In this document: positions 44,122-52,287 of the stretch, one piece after another
Layout: each line of letters begins with the position of its first letter
Position numbering within the stretch: the stretch's first letter is position 1
Assembly (NCBI GenBank): GCA_021776925.1
Contig: JAJFFB010000035.1
Span: 1 to 62,388 of the forward strand
Direction of reading: 5' to 3'
Length of the DNA stretch: 62,388 nucleotides
From: Planctomycetota bacterium
GTDB lineage: Bacteria; Planctomycetota; UBA1135
Translations under genes and position numbers: made by a program
The notes under the pieces: generated by a model
What the model was told of the DNA's origin: nothing
Seen by the model: the letters and a program-made list of their open reading frames with translations, nothing else
The model's database searches: none

Positions 44122-45507
44122 GTGAGCCCTCCGGAATTTCCCCGTATCCCGCCGATGAACGAGCTGCTGGACCTGGGCGGTGCGCGGGGGCTGTTGCAGC
44201 GCGGCCGTGAAGCCCTGCGCCGTGCCCTGGCGGCCGAACTCGACCGGCTGCGCGCGGCGTGGCGCGATGGGCGTGCGCCGGCCTTCGACGAGGCCTTCTG
44301 GCACGGCGTCGAACGGCGATTGCAGGTGGTTCCGGCGCTGTTTTTGCGTGGCGCCATCAACGCCACCGGCGTGGTCCTGCACACCAACCTCGGGCGCGCA
44401 CCGTGGCCGCCCGAGGCGGTGGCCGCGGCCGCCGCGGTGGCCGGTGCGGCGGTGCTCGAGATCGACCCGGCGAGCGGCGGCCGCGGGCGCCGGGAGCGCG
44501 CGGTCTCCGAGCTGCTCGCCAGCCTCACCGGTGCCGGCGCCGGCCTGGCGGTGAACAACAACGCCGCGGCGTTGCTGCTGGCGGTGGCAGCGCTGGCTCG
44601 CGGCCGTTCGACGGTGCTGGCGCGTACCGAAATGGTCGAGATCGGCGGCAGCTACCGTATGCCCGAGGTGGTGCGTGCGGCGGGCTCGGCGCTGATCGGC
44701 ATCGGCACCACCAACCGCGTCCATTTGCGCGACTTCGAAGAGGCGCTGCAGAACCCCGACGTCGCCAGCGTGCTGCGCGTGCACCGCTCCAACTTCGAAC
44801 AACACGGCTTTGTGCACGAACCGTCCACGGCTGAGTTGGCCGGCTTGTGCGAGGAGTACGGAGTGCCGCTGGTCTACGACCTCGGTTCCGGGGTGCTGCT
44901 CGGCGAGGATCTTCCCGGCGCCAGTGAAGAGCCGACCGTGGCCAAGGCGCTGGCCGATGGTTGCGCGGTGGTGACCTTCTCCGGCGACAAGCTCCTCGGC
45001 GGACCGCAGGCCGGCCTGATCGTGGGGGTGCAGCCGCTGGTCGAGCGCATCCGCAGCGACATGCTGACCCGCTGCCTGCGCCTCGACAAAACCTTGCTCG
45101 CAGCGCTCGAGGCCACCCTCGCCCTACACGGTCTGGGCGAGGAAGCCGCGCGCGCCGCCATCCCGGCGCTGCAGCGCCTGGCCTGGACCGAGGCCGATCT
45201 GCGCCCACGTGCCGATCACCTCGTGGCGCGCTTGCAGGAGCAGGTCCCTAACTGTCGGGCGGAGGTCGTCGCCACCCAGGGCCGCGTTGGCTCGGGTGCT
45301 TCGCCGACCCAGGACCTGCCCGGTGCCGGAGTGGCCCTGAGCCACGCAACACTCTCGCATGAGGAGCTGGCGGCGCGCCTGCGCCTCGCCGACCCGCCGC
45401 TGTTCGCGCGCATCCAGGACGAGGGCGTGGTCCTCGATCTGCGCACCGTGGCGGAGAGCGAGGAGGAGCCGCTGCTCGCCGCGGTGATCGCGGCACTGGC
45501 CGATTGA
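44122..45507 (+). CDS. selA: L-seryl-tRNA(Sec) selenium transferase
   Basis: SelA converts seryl-tRNA(Sec) to selenocysteinyl-tRNA(Sec) with selenophosphate and PLP. The 461-residue protein has the family blocks INATGVVLHTNLGRAP, NNNAAALLLAVAALA and VLARTEMVEIGGSYRMPEV, then LVYDLGSGVLL. The PLP lysine is in FSGDKLLGGPQAGLIVG (K290). The start is the GTG at 44122. selD and the tRNA-Sec gene lie 3-8 kb downstream, with a histidine kinase on the opposite strand between. The set shows that this organism uses selenocysteine. SelB must be encoded elsewhere. Confidence 0.95.
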   Translation: MSPPEFPRIPPMNELLDLGGARGLLQRGREALRRALAAELDRLRAAWRDGRAPAFDEAFWHGVERRLQVVPALFLRGAINATGVVLHTNLGRAPWPPEAVAAAAAVAGAAVLEIDPASGGRGRRERAVSELLASLTGAGAGLAVNNNAAALLLAVAALARGRSTVLARTEMVEIGGSYRMPEVVRAAGSALIGIGTTNRVHLRDFEEALQNPDVASVLRVHRSNFEQHGFVHEPSTAELAGLCEEYGVPLVYDLGSGVLLGEDLPGASEEPTVAKALADGCAVVTFSGDKLLGGPQAGLIVGVQPLVERIRSDMLTRCLRLDKTLLAALEATLALHGLGEEAARAAIPALQRLAWTEADLRPRADHLVARLQEQVPNCRAEVVATQGRVGSGASPTQDLPGAGVALSHATLSHEELAARLRLADPPLFARIQDEGVVLDLRTVAESEEEPLLAAVIAALAD

Positions 45508-45537
45508 AGCCGGCCGCAGGCGAGCCACGGGTGCGGA

Positions 45538-48171
45538 CTAGGCGCTGCGGCGGCCGCTGGCGGGAGCTTCCAGCCAGCGCGTCAGCATGTCCAGGAAGAC
45601 GTCCTTCTTCAGCGGCTTGGTCATGTAGTCGTTCATGCCGGCGCGTTCGCACTGCTCGCGGTCGCCGATCATGGCGTGGGCGGTCAGTGCGATGATCGGA
45701 ATGCGCCCCGCCGTACCGGGCAGGCGGCGGATGCGGCGCGTGGCCTGGTAGCCGTCGAGCACCGGCATCTGACAATCCATCAGTACCAAGGCGTATTCCG
45801 CTTCTTGCACCTTGTCCAGAGCTTCCTGCCCGTTCTCTGCCAGATCGGCGTCGATGCCCAGTTTTTCCAGCATGCGCAGCGCCAGCTTCTGGTTGACGTG
45901 ATTGTCTTCGACCAGGAGGACGCGTCCGCGCCAATTGCGCTCCACTGCGGCAGCCGGTGCCTTGCTCTTGGCTGGCGTTGCTGCGGGGGCATGATTCCCG
46001 CCTTGCGCGGCCGCGGACGTCGACGCTGCTTGCGGATCGCTCGGTGCGGTAGCAGCCTGGTCGGCGTCGGCAGAGACGGTGCGGCTGGGGTCCAGCATGC
46101 TGAGCAGCGCGGTGCGCAGGCTGTCCAATTTGAGCGGCTTGTTCATACGTCGTTCGAACACCGCACCGTCGCCGTCTTCATCCAGACGTTCGTTGTTGGA
46201 ACTGAGCAGGACCATGCGCAGGTCTTGGAAACGATCGTCTTGCTGCAGGTTGCGGGCCAGATCCGGTCCGTTCATCTGCGGCATCATCTTGTCACACAAC
46301 AGCACCTGATAGGGGTCGGCCTCTTCCACGCCGCGCTCGAGCAGGCCGCGCGCTTCATCGGGGCGGCTGGCGCATTCGTAGCGGCAGCCGAGTGCGCGCA
46401 ACTGCGCGGAGAGCACGCGCAGGTTGGTGCGCGTATCGTCAAGTGCGAGGACGCGCAGCCCGACCAAGGCCTCGTGCGGCGGCAACACCTGCGCCGCGCC
46501 GGCTTGTGGCATCTGAATCTCGAACCAGAAGGACGAGCCTTTGCCCGGTTCGCTGGCGACGCCGATGACCCCGCCCATCGTTTCGACCAGTTGTTTGCTG
46601 ATTGCAAGGCCGAGGCCGGTTCCGCCGTGTTTGCGCGTGACCGAAGTGTCGGCCTGAGTGAACTTTTGGAACAGGCGGCTGCGCTGTTCGGAATCGAGAC
46701 CCGGTCCGGTGTCGCGCACCTCGAAGCGGATGCGGGCGTTGTCTTCGCTCTTCTCGACCAGCGAAACTTCGACCGCGACCTCGCCCTTGTCGGTGAACTT
46801 GATGCCGTTGCCGGCCAGGTTCATCAGCACCTGGCGCAGCCGCGTCGGATCGCCGACCACGCGCCGCGGCACGTCGAAACGCGCAAAGGCGTTCCATTCG
46901 ATTCCCATCTCGCTGGCTTTGGGAGCCAGGGTGTCGAGGATCTCTTCGAGCAGGACGTCGAGATCGAAATCGATGTTCTCCAGTTCCAGACGGCCAGCCT
47001 CGATCTTGGACAGGTCGAGGATGTCGTTGAGCAAGGTCAGCATGTTTTCGGAACAGCGCTTGACCGTGTCCAGATAACCGCGTTGCTCCTCGTCGAGTTC
47101 GGTGTCCAACGCAAGTTCGGTCATTCCCAGAATGCCGTTCATCGGCGTACGGATCTCGTGGCTCATGTTGGCGAGGAAATCGCTCTTCGCCTGGCTCGAG
47201 GCGCGCGCTTCCTCGGTCGCGCTGCGCAGTTTCAGCTCCAGTTCCGCGTGTTCGCTGATGTCGTGCAGAAGCACCGCCGCGCGCTTGTTCCAGCCGGTGA
47301 CGGTGAGGTCGAACATGTTGCCGGTGACCGGGTTCGGAATGCCGCGCATCTGCAGTTTGCGCCCAGCGGCCAGCCCGCGACTGAAGAACGCCTTGATGCG
47401 CTTGCTGCGATCAGCGGGGATGGCGTCGGCCAGGCTCAGGCCTTGGCGGCGCATTTCCGTCAGCATGCGTTCGCCGGCGGCGTTGCGGTAGGTCAGGCGG
47501 TAGCCCTTGGGCACCAGCGGATCCAGTTCGACGATCAAGAAGACGTCGTTGAGATTCTGCAGGGCGTCGCCGAATCCCGATTCGGCCTCACGCCGCTGGT
47601 TCTCCGCCGCCTGCAGGTTGCTCTGCCAATCGCGGGTGAAGACCAGGGCGACCGCCAGCGCCGCCAGGTTGAGGGCCAGCGACAGCGTCGGCACCTGGTC
47701 GGTGGGCACCCCTTGAACGGTGAGGCCCTTGAGATCGGTCCACGCCCACAGGCAGGCCAGGAACGCCGAAGCGATGATGGTGGAGGCGATCCCGCCGCGT
47801 ATGCCGAAGATGTAACAGCCGAGCAGGATGCCGACCAGCATCCAGCCGAGGATCGGGCTGGTGATGCCGCCGGTGGCCGCAGAGGTGACCGCGCAGACCG
47901 AAAAAAAGAGTCCGATCAGGATGTGGCCCCAGGCGTCCACCCCGCGGTTGCGGCGCACGCACCAGAACATGGCGATGTTGAGCACGAAGGCCACCGCCAG
48001 GATCCATACCGGCCACATCACACCGACCAGGGCATAGAAGAGCGCGCAGATCGGAATGATCGGAAATAACCGCTTGGCGGTGGTTTCGAGCACCGCGCGC
48101 CGCGCCAGGAGATCCTGGCTGCCGATCCCGTGGGTCGGTGGGGGCGCTGCGGTGGGCGGATTGCCGGACAT
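45538..48171 (-). CDS. Hybrid sensor histidine kinase with two receiver domains
   Basis: The 877-residue protein has about six membrane helices in residues 35-195, a PAS-like segment (about 205-310) and a HisKA domain with H338 in [15 protein letters not shown]. The HATPase domain (440-555) has [10 protein letters not shown] and [10 protein letters not shown], then [15 protein letters not shown]. Two receivers follow: REC1 with D627 ([12 protein letters not shown]) and REC2 with D799 ([12 protein letters not shown]). No output domain is attached, so the signal should go on by phosphotransfer to an Hpt or separate regulator, neither of which is in the window. It is convergent with selA and divergent from selD. 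Confidence 0.93.
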   Translation of the reverse strand: MSGNPPTAAPPPTHGIGSQDLLARRAVLETTAKRLFPIIPICALFYALVGVMWPVWILAVAFVLNIAMFWCVRRNRGVDAWGHILIGLFFSVCAVTSAATGGITSPILGWMLVGILLGCYIFGIRGGIASTIIASAFLACLWAWTDLKGLTVQGVPTDQVPTLSLALNLAALAVALVFTRDWQSNLQAAENQRREAESGFGDALQNLNDVFLIVELDPLVPKGYRLTYRNAAGERMLTEMRRQGLSLADAIPADRSKRIKAFFSRGLAAGRKLQMRGIPNPVTGNMFDLTVTGWNKRAAVLLHDISEHAELELKLRSATEEARASSQAKSDFLANMSHEIRTPMNGILGMTELALDTELDEEQRGYLDTVKRCSENMLTLLNDILDLSKIEAGRLELENIDFDLDVLLEEILDTLAPKASEMGIEWNAFARFDVPRRVVGDPTRLRQVLMNLAGNGIKFTDKGEVAVEVSLVEKSEDNARIRFEVRDTGPGLDSEQRSRLFQKFTQADTSVTRKHGGTGLGLAISKQLVETMGGVIGVASEPGKGSSFWFEIQMPQAGAAQVLPPHEALVGLRVLALDDTRTNLRVLSAQLRALGCRYECASRPDEARGLLERGVEEADPYQVLLCDKMMPQMNGPDLARNLQQDDRFQDLRMVLLSSNNERLDEDGDGAVFERRMNKPLKLDSLRTALLSMLDPSRTVSADADQAATAPSDPQAASTSAAAQGGNHAPAATPAKSKAPAAAVERNWRGRVLLVEDNHVNQKLALRMLEKLGIDADLAENGQEALDKVQEAEYALVLMDCQMPVLDGYQATRRIRRLPGTAGRIPIIALTAHAMIGDREQCERAGMNDYMTKPLKKDVFLDMLTRWLEAPASGRRSA

Positions 48172-48262
48172 CCGTTAAAAAATGGGGGTGGTGTGCCTTC
48201 GAAGGGAGTACGCCTGGACAATGCGCAAGCACCCTCCGTGGCTTTCATCGTCAGATCACGTC

Positions 48263-48291
48263 TTGGGACTTGAACCTGGCTGGCCTAGAAT
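48263..48291 (+). promoter_or_regulatory. Candidate selD promoter, possibly leaderless
   Basis: TTGGGA at 48263-48268, a 17-nt spacer and TAGAAT at 48286-48291 make a reasonable sigma-70 promoter. The expected transcription start falls at or one base before the ATG at 48298, so the selD mRNA would have almost no leader. Confidence 0.5.
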
Positions 48292-48297
48292 CCGGGC

Positions 48298-49332
48298 ATG
48301 CCTCGCCAGAAACGACTGACGGAATACGCCGCCTGTAGCGGCTGAGCGGCCAAACTGCCGCCGGGCCAGTTGGCGCAGGTGCTGCGCCAGATTGCGCCCG
48401 CCGCCCTCGCGGACACCCTTCTCGCCGGACCTGAGAGTTACGACGACGCGGGTGCGGTGCGCATGGACAACGGCCGCGTGGCGCTGTACACGGTCGATTT
48501 CTTTCCGCCGGTGGTCGACGATCCGGCCGCCTACGGGGCCATCGCTGCGGCCAATTCTCTGTCCGATATCTACGCCTGCGGCGGCACCGCCAGCGTGGTC
48601 CTGAATCTGGCCGGCTTCCCCGCCGACTGGGAAGAGGAGACCCTCACCCCGGTTTTCGCCGCTGCGGTGGACAAAGTGCGCGAGGCGGGGGCCCTGTGGG
48701 TCGGCGGCCACAGCGTGCGCTCCGAGGAGCCGCTGTTCGGCTTCGCCGTCTTCGGCGAGGTCGAAGAGCATCAACTGGTCACCAACAGTGCTGCCCAGCC
48801 CGGCGACCTGCTGTTTCTGACCAAGCAGCTGGGCACTGGCTCGCTGACCACCGCTGGCCAGCGCGGACTGCTGCCGCTCGACGAACTCGAAGTGGCGGTC
48901 GCCGGCATGGCGTTCCTTAACCTCGAGGCGGTCGCTCCGCTGCACGCCGCGGGCGTGCGCGCTGGCACCGACGTCACCGGATTCGGCCTGCTCGGCCACG
49001 CCGCCAACATCGCGCGGGCCTCGTCCGTGTGCCTCGAACTGCGCGCGGTCGGCTTGCCGCTTTACCCAGGTGCTGCCGAACAAGCCGCCGCCGGGGTTTT
49101 TTCGGGCGCCTCCGAGCGTGGGCGCCAGAACCTCTCCGAGGTGGTCGATATCGACGCCGGCGTGCCCTCGTGGCTGGCCTCGCTGGCCTTCGACGCGGAA
49201 ACTTCCGGCGGCATCCTAGCCTGCGTGCCCGCTGACCAGGCCGACACCTACTGCGACGCCTTTGAACCCGACCGCCGCCCCGCCCTGGTCGGCGAAGTGC
49301 ACGCCGGCCCCGCCCAGGTCCGGCTGCGCTGA
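48298..49332 (+). CDS. selD: Selenide, water dikinase SelD, itself a selenoprotein (in-frame UGA)
   Basis: SelD makes selenophosphate from selenide and ATP. From ATG 48298 the frame reads MPRQKRLTEYAACSG, then TGA, then AAKLPPGQLAQVL; the TGA (codon 16) falls exactly where the catalytic Cys17/Sec of SelD lies, and the essential Lys follows three residues later (K19), as in the C-x-x-K of E. coli. Read as Sec, the protein is 344 residues, the family norm. Downstream are the ATP-binding Asp motifs (SYDDAGAVRM, VDFFPPVVDDP, NSLSDIYACGG). A start at TTG 48370 would remove the active site. tRNA-Sec and selA nearby support recoding. Confidence 0.95.
48343..48374 (+). promoter_or_regulatory. Selenocysteine UGA codon with SECIS-like hairpin
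   Basis: The UGA at 48343-48345 is followed by a predicted stem: GCCAA-(A)-CTG at 48349-48357 pairs with CAGTTGGC at 48367-48374, eight pairs with one bulged A. A GC-rich loop at 48358-48366 can close by two more pairs. The distance from UGA to loop, about 12-20 nt, is right for a bacterial SECIS recognised by SelB. Confidence 0.7.
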
Positions 49333-49334
49333 CC

Positions 49335-52037
49335 GTGGTTCTTCAGCCCTTTCCTCTTCAATCCGAGCAGACCTTTGGCGGCTATCGCCTGATCCGTCAA
49401 TTAGGCTGTGGCGGAACTGCCGTCGTGTGGGAGGCGCTCGAGATCGCGCTCGGTCGCCACGTCGCGCTGAAGATATTGCGCCCGAGTTACGACGCAGCGT
49501 GGAACGAGGGTGAACGCTTCCGCCGCGAGGCCGAGGCCGCCGGTCGTCTCCATCATCACGCGGTGGTCCAGGTCTACGCCCGGGGCGAAGTCGATGGAGT
49601 GCCGTACATCGCCGAGGAACTGGTCCCGGATTCCGTCGACCTGGAGCAGACCTGCGCGCGCTGGGTGCGCGAAGCGCCGCCGGCCGACGCCGTGCGACGC
49701 AGCGCCGAATGGATCGCCGACATCGCCGATGCCCTGGTGCTGGCGCACCGTCAGGGCATCCTGCACCGTGATCTGAAGCCGGCCAACTTGCTGGTTTCGG
49801 CGCGCAACCAGGTCAAGCTGCTCGATTTCGGCCTGGCCCGGGTGAGCGGCGATCCGTCCTTGTCGCAGACCGGCGAGATGGCGGGCACTCCCTATTTCAT
49901 GTGCCCCGAACAGGTGCGCAGCGGCAGTTTTCCGCAGGATCCGCGCTGCGACGTCTACGGGCTCGGCGCAACCCTGTACCAGTTGTTGACCCTGCGCCGT
50001 CCCTTTGACGGCGACACCACCGAGCAGGTTTTTCACCACATCCTCCATCTGGAAGCACCGCCGCCGCACCGCGTGCAGCCGCGAGTCCCGCGCGATCTGT
50101 CGCGGATCTGCATGAAGGCGATGGAAAAGGATCCGGCCCACCGTTACCGCGACATGGAGTCGATGTCCGCCGATCTGCAGCGCTTCCTGCGCCATGAACC
50201 GGTGCGCGCGCGGCCGCCGGGTCCGTGGCTGCGCCTGCTTAAATGGAGGCGTCGGCGGCCGGCTGCCTTCGTCGCCAGCGCCGCCACCGCCTTGCTGGCC
50301 GCGGTCCTCATCGTCACCTCGAACTGGATCCATGACTCAGGTGCCGCACGCCGCCTGGTCGAAAGCGATCTGGCGCGGGCCCAGCACGAGCGTTACGCGA
50401 TCCTGGTGCGGGCCGCAGGCGAAGCGATCGCCGGCTTCCGTTTCGAGGACGCGCGCGAACTATTGTCGATCTGCGAGCCGCGCCAGCGCGACTGGTCGTG
50501 GCGCTCGCTGCAACGGGCGCTGCAGCGCCACCTTTACACGCTGCATCCAGCTGGCGGACCGCGCACCTTGAGCGCGGCGATGCACCCCGAGGGCAAGTTC
50601 GTCGCCGCCGGTTTCGGCGACGGCAACGTGCAGGTATGGAGTACCGGCGACGGTCTCAGCCAGCGGCGGCTGGGCGAGTTTGAGCACGGGGTCTTCAGCG
50701 TGGCCTTCAGCGCCGACGGCCACTGGCTGGCCGCAGGCGGCGACGACGCCACGGTGCGCGTTTGGGACACCGAGGGATGGCGGCCGCTGCTGGACTATCG
50801 CGGGCACCAGTACGGAGTTGGTTCGGTGGCCTTTGGCGCCGATGGCCGGTGGGCGGTGAGCTGCGACGACGGCGGCGAGGTGCACCGCTGGGACCGCAAC
50901 AGCGGCGAGCAACTCGCCCAGGCCCAGGTCCCGGCGCGCGCGGTGGTGGTGGCGGTGGCCGCGGATGGCGCCACGGTGGCGGTGGCCGACGGCGGCGGCA
51001 AGATCTGGCTGCTGGACGCTGAGGATTTGCAGCCGCGTTGCGGACCGCTGCCGGGCCATAAGGAAATGGTCTATGACCTCGCCTTCCTCGATGGAGGTCG
51101 CGTGCTGGCCAGCGCCAGCTCCGACCGCAGCCTGCGTTTCTGGGACGTGGACGAGGGCCGCGCACTGGCTGCGTGGCAAGACTTCCCGTCGGCGCTCAAC
51201 AGCGTCTGCGCCGGGCCAGACGACCGCCTGATCGCGGTCGGCGACAAGGATGGCGCGGTGATCCTGCTCGACCGCGAACGCCGCGTGGTCGATTCCTGGC
51301 CGTGCCACTTTGCCTTCAACAACGTGGTGCGCATCCACGCCGGCCGCGCGCTGCTGGTCAGCGGCGGCGACGACGGCGGTCTGCATCTATGGGATCTGCG
51401 CACCCATCCCTTGTCGCTGCCGATCGTGGAGGAGCGGCCCGACTCTACGGTCAACACCGACCACCCGGGCGACGCCCGTGCGACCTCCGGACCCGGCCGC
51501 GATCGCTCCAGTCTGGGCTTCAATTTTTCTGGCGGACACGTCTACGACGTGTTGTGGGAATCCGAGGCCAGTGTGTGGGTTCGCCATGAAAACGGCCTCG
51601 ATCACTATCAGCTGCACGCCGCGGCCGGACAGCGGCGCAGTGCGCGCCTGCTCTCCCAGGTGGCGCTGCGTGGTTCCGGTCGCCTGGCCACCGCGCGCGA
51701 CCGCGTGCTCACCTGGCACGACGGCGGCCTGCTGGTGGCGCCGCGCGCCGGGACCGGCAGGGGTGGTCTGGAAATCGAAATGGACACCCACGACCTGGCC
51801 TGCGTGGTGGTTCATCCGACCGAGTCCCTGCTGGCCACCGGGCACCATGACGGCAGCGTGCGCCTTTGGGACATCCACAGCGGTCTTGAATTGCGCGCCT
51901 GGCAGACCGGCCTCGGTGCGCTGCACCAGGTGGAATTCCTGCCCGACGGCGACTGGCTGCGTACCACCGGCAAAAACGGCCAAGGCCGCGACTGGGGCAC
52001 CCCGTCGTCGCCGTGGCCGGAGCCAGTCCCGCGTTAA
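49335..52037 (+). CDS. Ser/Thr protein kinase with membrane helix and WD40 propeller
   Basis: The 900-residue protein starts with a PASTA-less Hanks kinase: Gly-loop LGCGGTAVVWEA, K46 in VALKIL, catalytic D146 in LHRDLKPANLL, DFGLA and GTPYFMCPEQ. One membrane helix follows at about 308-330 (AFVASAATALLAAVLIVTSNWI). The C-terminal 500 residues hold WD40 repeats such as GVFSVAFSADGHWLAAGGDD, then VRVWDTE and LRFWDVDEG. The propeller would face the periplasm or outside. It begins 2 bases after the selD stop (GTG 49335), so the two genes are probably co-transcribed. A functional link to selenium is not implied by the sequence. Confidence 0.9.
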   Translation: MVLQPFPLQSEQTFGGYRLIRQLGCGGTAVVWEALEIALGRHVALKILRPSYDAAWNEGERFRREAEAAGRLHHHAVVQVYARGEVDGVPYIAEELVPDSVDLEQTCARWVREAPPADAVRRSAEWIADIADALVLAHRQGILHRDLKPANLLVSARNQVKLLDFGLARVSGDPSLSQTGEMAGTPYFMCPEQVRSGSFPQDPRCDVYGLGATLYQLLTLRRPFDGDTTEQVFHHILHLEAPPPHRVQPRVPRDLSRICMKAMEKDPAHRYRDMESMSADLQRFLRHEPVRARPPGPWLRLLKWRRRRPAAFVASAATALLAAVLIVTSNWIHDSGAARRLVESDLARAQHERYAILVRAAGEAIAGFRFEDARELLSICEPRQRDWSWRSLQRALQRHLYTLHPAGGPRTLSAAMHPEGKFVAAGFGDGNVQVWSTGDGLSQRRLGEFEHGVFSVAFSADGHWLAAGGDDATVRVWDTEGWRPLLDYRGHQYGVGSVAFGADGRWAVSCDDGGEVHRWDRNSGEQLAQAQVPARAVVVAVAADGATVAVADGGGKIWLLDAEDLQPRCGPLPGHKEMVYDLAFLDGGRVLASASSDRSLRFWDVDEGRALAAWQDFPSALNSVCAGPDDRLIAVGDKDGAVILLDRERRVVDSWPCHFAFNNVVRIHAGRALLVSGGDDGGLHLWDLRTHPLSLPIVEERPDSTVNTDHPGDARATSGPGRDRSSLGFNFSGGHVYDVLWESEASVWVRHENGLDHYQLHAAAGQRRSARLLSQVALRGSGRLATARDRVLTWHDGGLLVAPRAGTGRGGLEIEMDTHDLACVVVHPTESLLATGHHDGSVRLWDIHSGLELRAWQTGLGALHQVEFLPDGDWLRTTGKNGQGRDWGTPSSPWPEPVPR

Positions 52038-52124
52038 ACCAGCGCCGGTCGCCCACTGAACCAGCGCCGGTCGCCCGCCGAACCAGCGCCGGTCGCCCGC
52101 TGACCCAGCGCGAGTCGCCCGCTG
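52037..52124 (+). repeat. Four tandem 22-bp repeats between the kinase and tRNA-Sec
   Basis: Units start at 52037, 52059, 52081 and 52103, each 22 bp and built on AACCAGCGCCGGTCGCCC. The first three differ at two positions, the fourth at three or four more. The array starts on the last base of the kinase stop codon and has no spacers, so it is not a CRISPR. It may mark the transcript end. Confidence 0.85.
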
Positions 52125-52142
52125 ACTCAAGTAAGTCCTTCG

Positions 52143-52171
52143 TTGAGGCCTGGGCGGCTCGCGCCTACGAT
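52143..52171 (+). promoter_or_regulatory. selC: Candidate selC promoter
   Basis: TTGAGG at 52143-52148, a 17-nt spacer and TACGAT at 52166-52171 stand 10 nt before the first base of the tRNA. This is a good sigma-70-like arrangement for a stable RNA gene. Confidence 0.6.
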
Positions 52172-52181
52172 ATGGACGGAC

Positions 52182-52278
52182 GGAGGTGGATCAGGGCTGG
52201 CGTCCTGCACGGCCTTCAAAGCCGCTGGGGTGCTGCACGGCAGTGCCTGGTGGGTTCGATTCCCATGCACCTCCGCCA
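52182..52278 (+). tRNA. selC: tRNA-Sec (anticodon TCA)
   Basis: The 97-nt gene has every mark of bacterial tRNA-Sec. It has an extended acceptor (GGAGGTG with CACCTCC; the eighth position is a G-G mismatch of 52189 with 52267). The D stem has six pairs with a four-base loop (CAGGGC-TGGC-GTCCTG). The anticodon loop CTTCAAA has TCA at 52216-52218. A long variable arm (52229-52247, eight pairs, loop ACG) and a T arm GTGGG-TTCGATT-CCCAT follow, with G discriminator and encoded CCA at 52276-52278. It reads UGA and is charged by SerRS then SelA. gshA starts nine bases downstream. Confidence 0.96.
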
Positions 52279-52287
52279 TTTCCCCGC

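Noticed and set aside
45676..48069. Long plus-strand open frame (797 codons) opposite the histidine kinase
   Set aside because: It is antisense to a protein with all kinase and receiver motifs and shows no recognisable domain.
48370..49332. selD starting at TTG 48370
   Set aside because: That start would remove the catalytic Sec and Lys; the Sec reading from ATG 48298 restores the full family N-terminus.
52037..52124. 22-bp repeats as a CRISPR array
   Set aside because: Units are directly adjacent with no spacers, and no cas gene is in the window.
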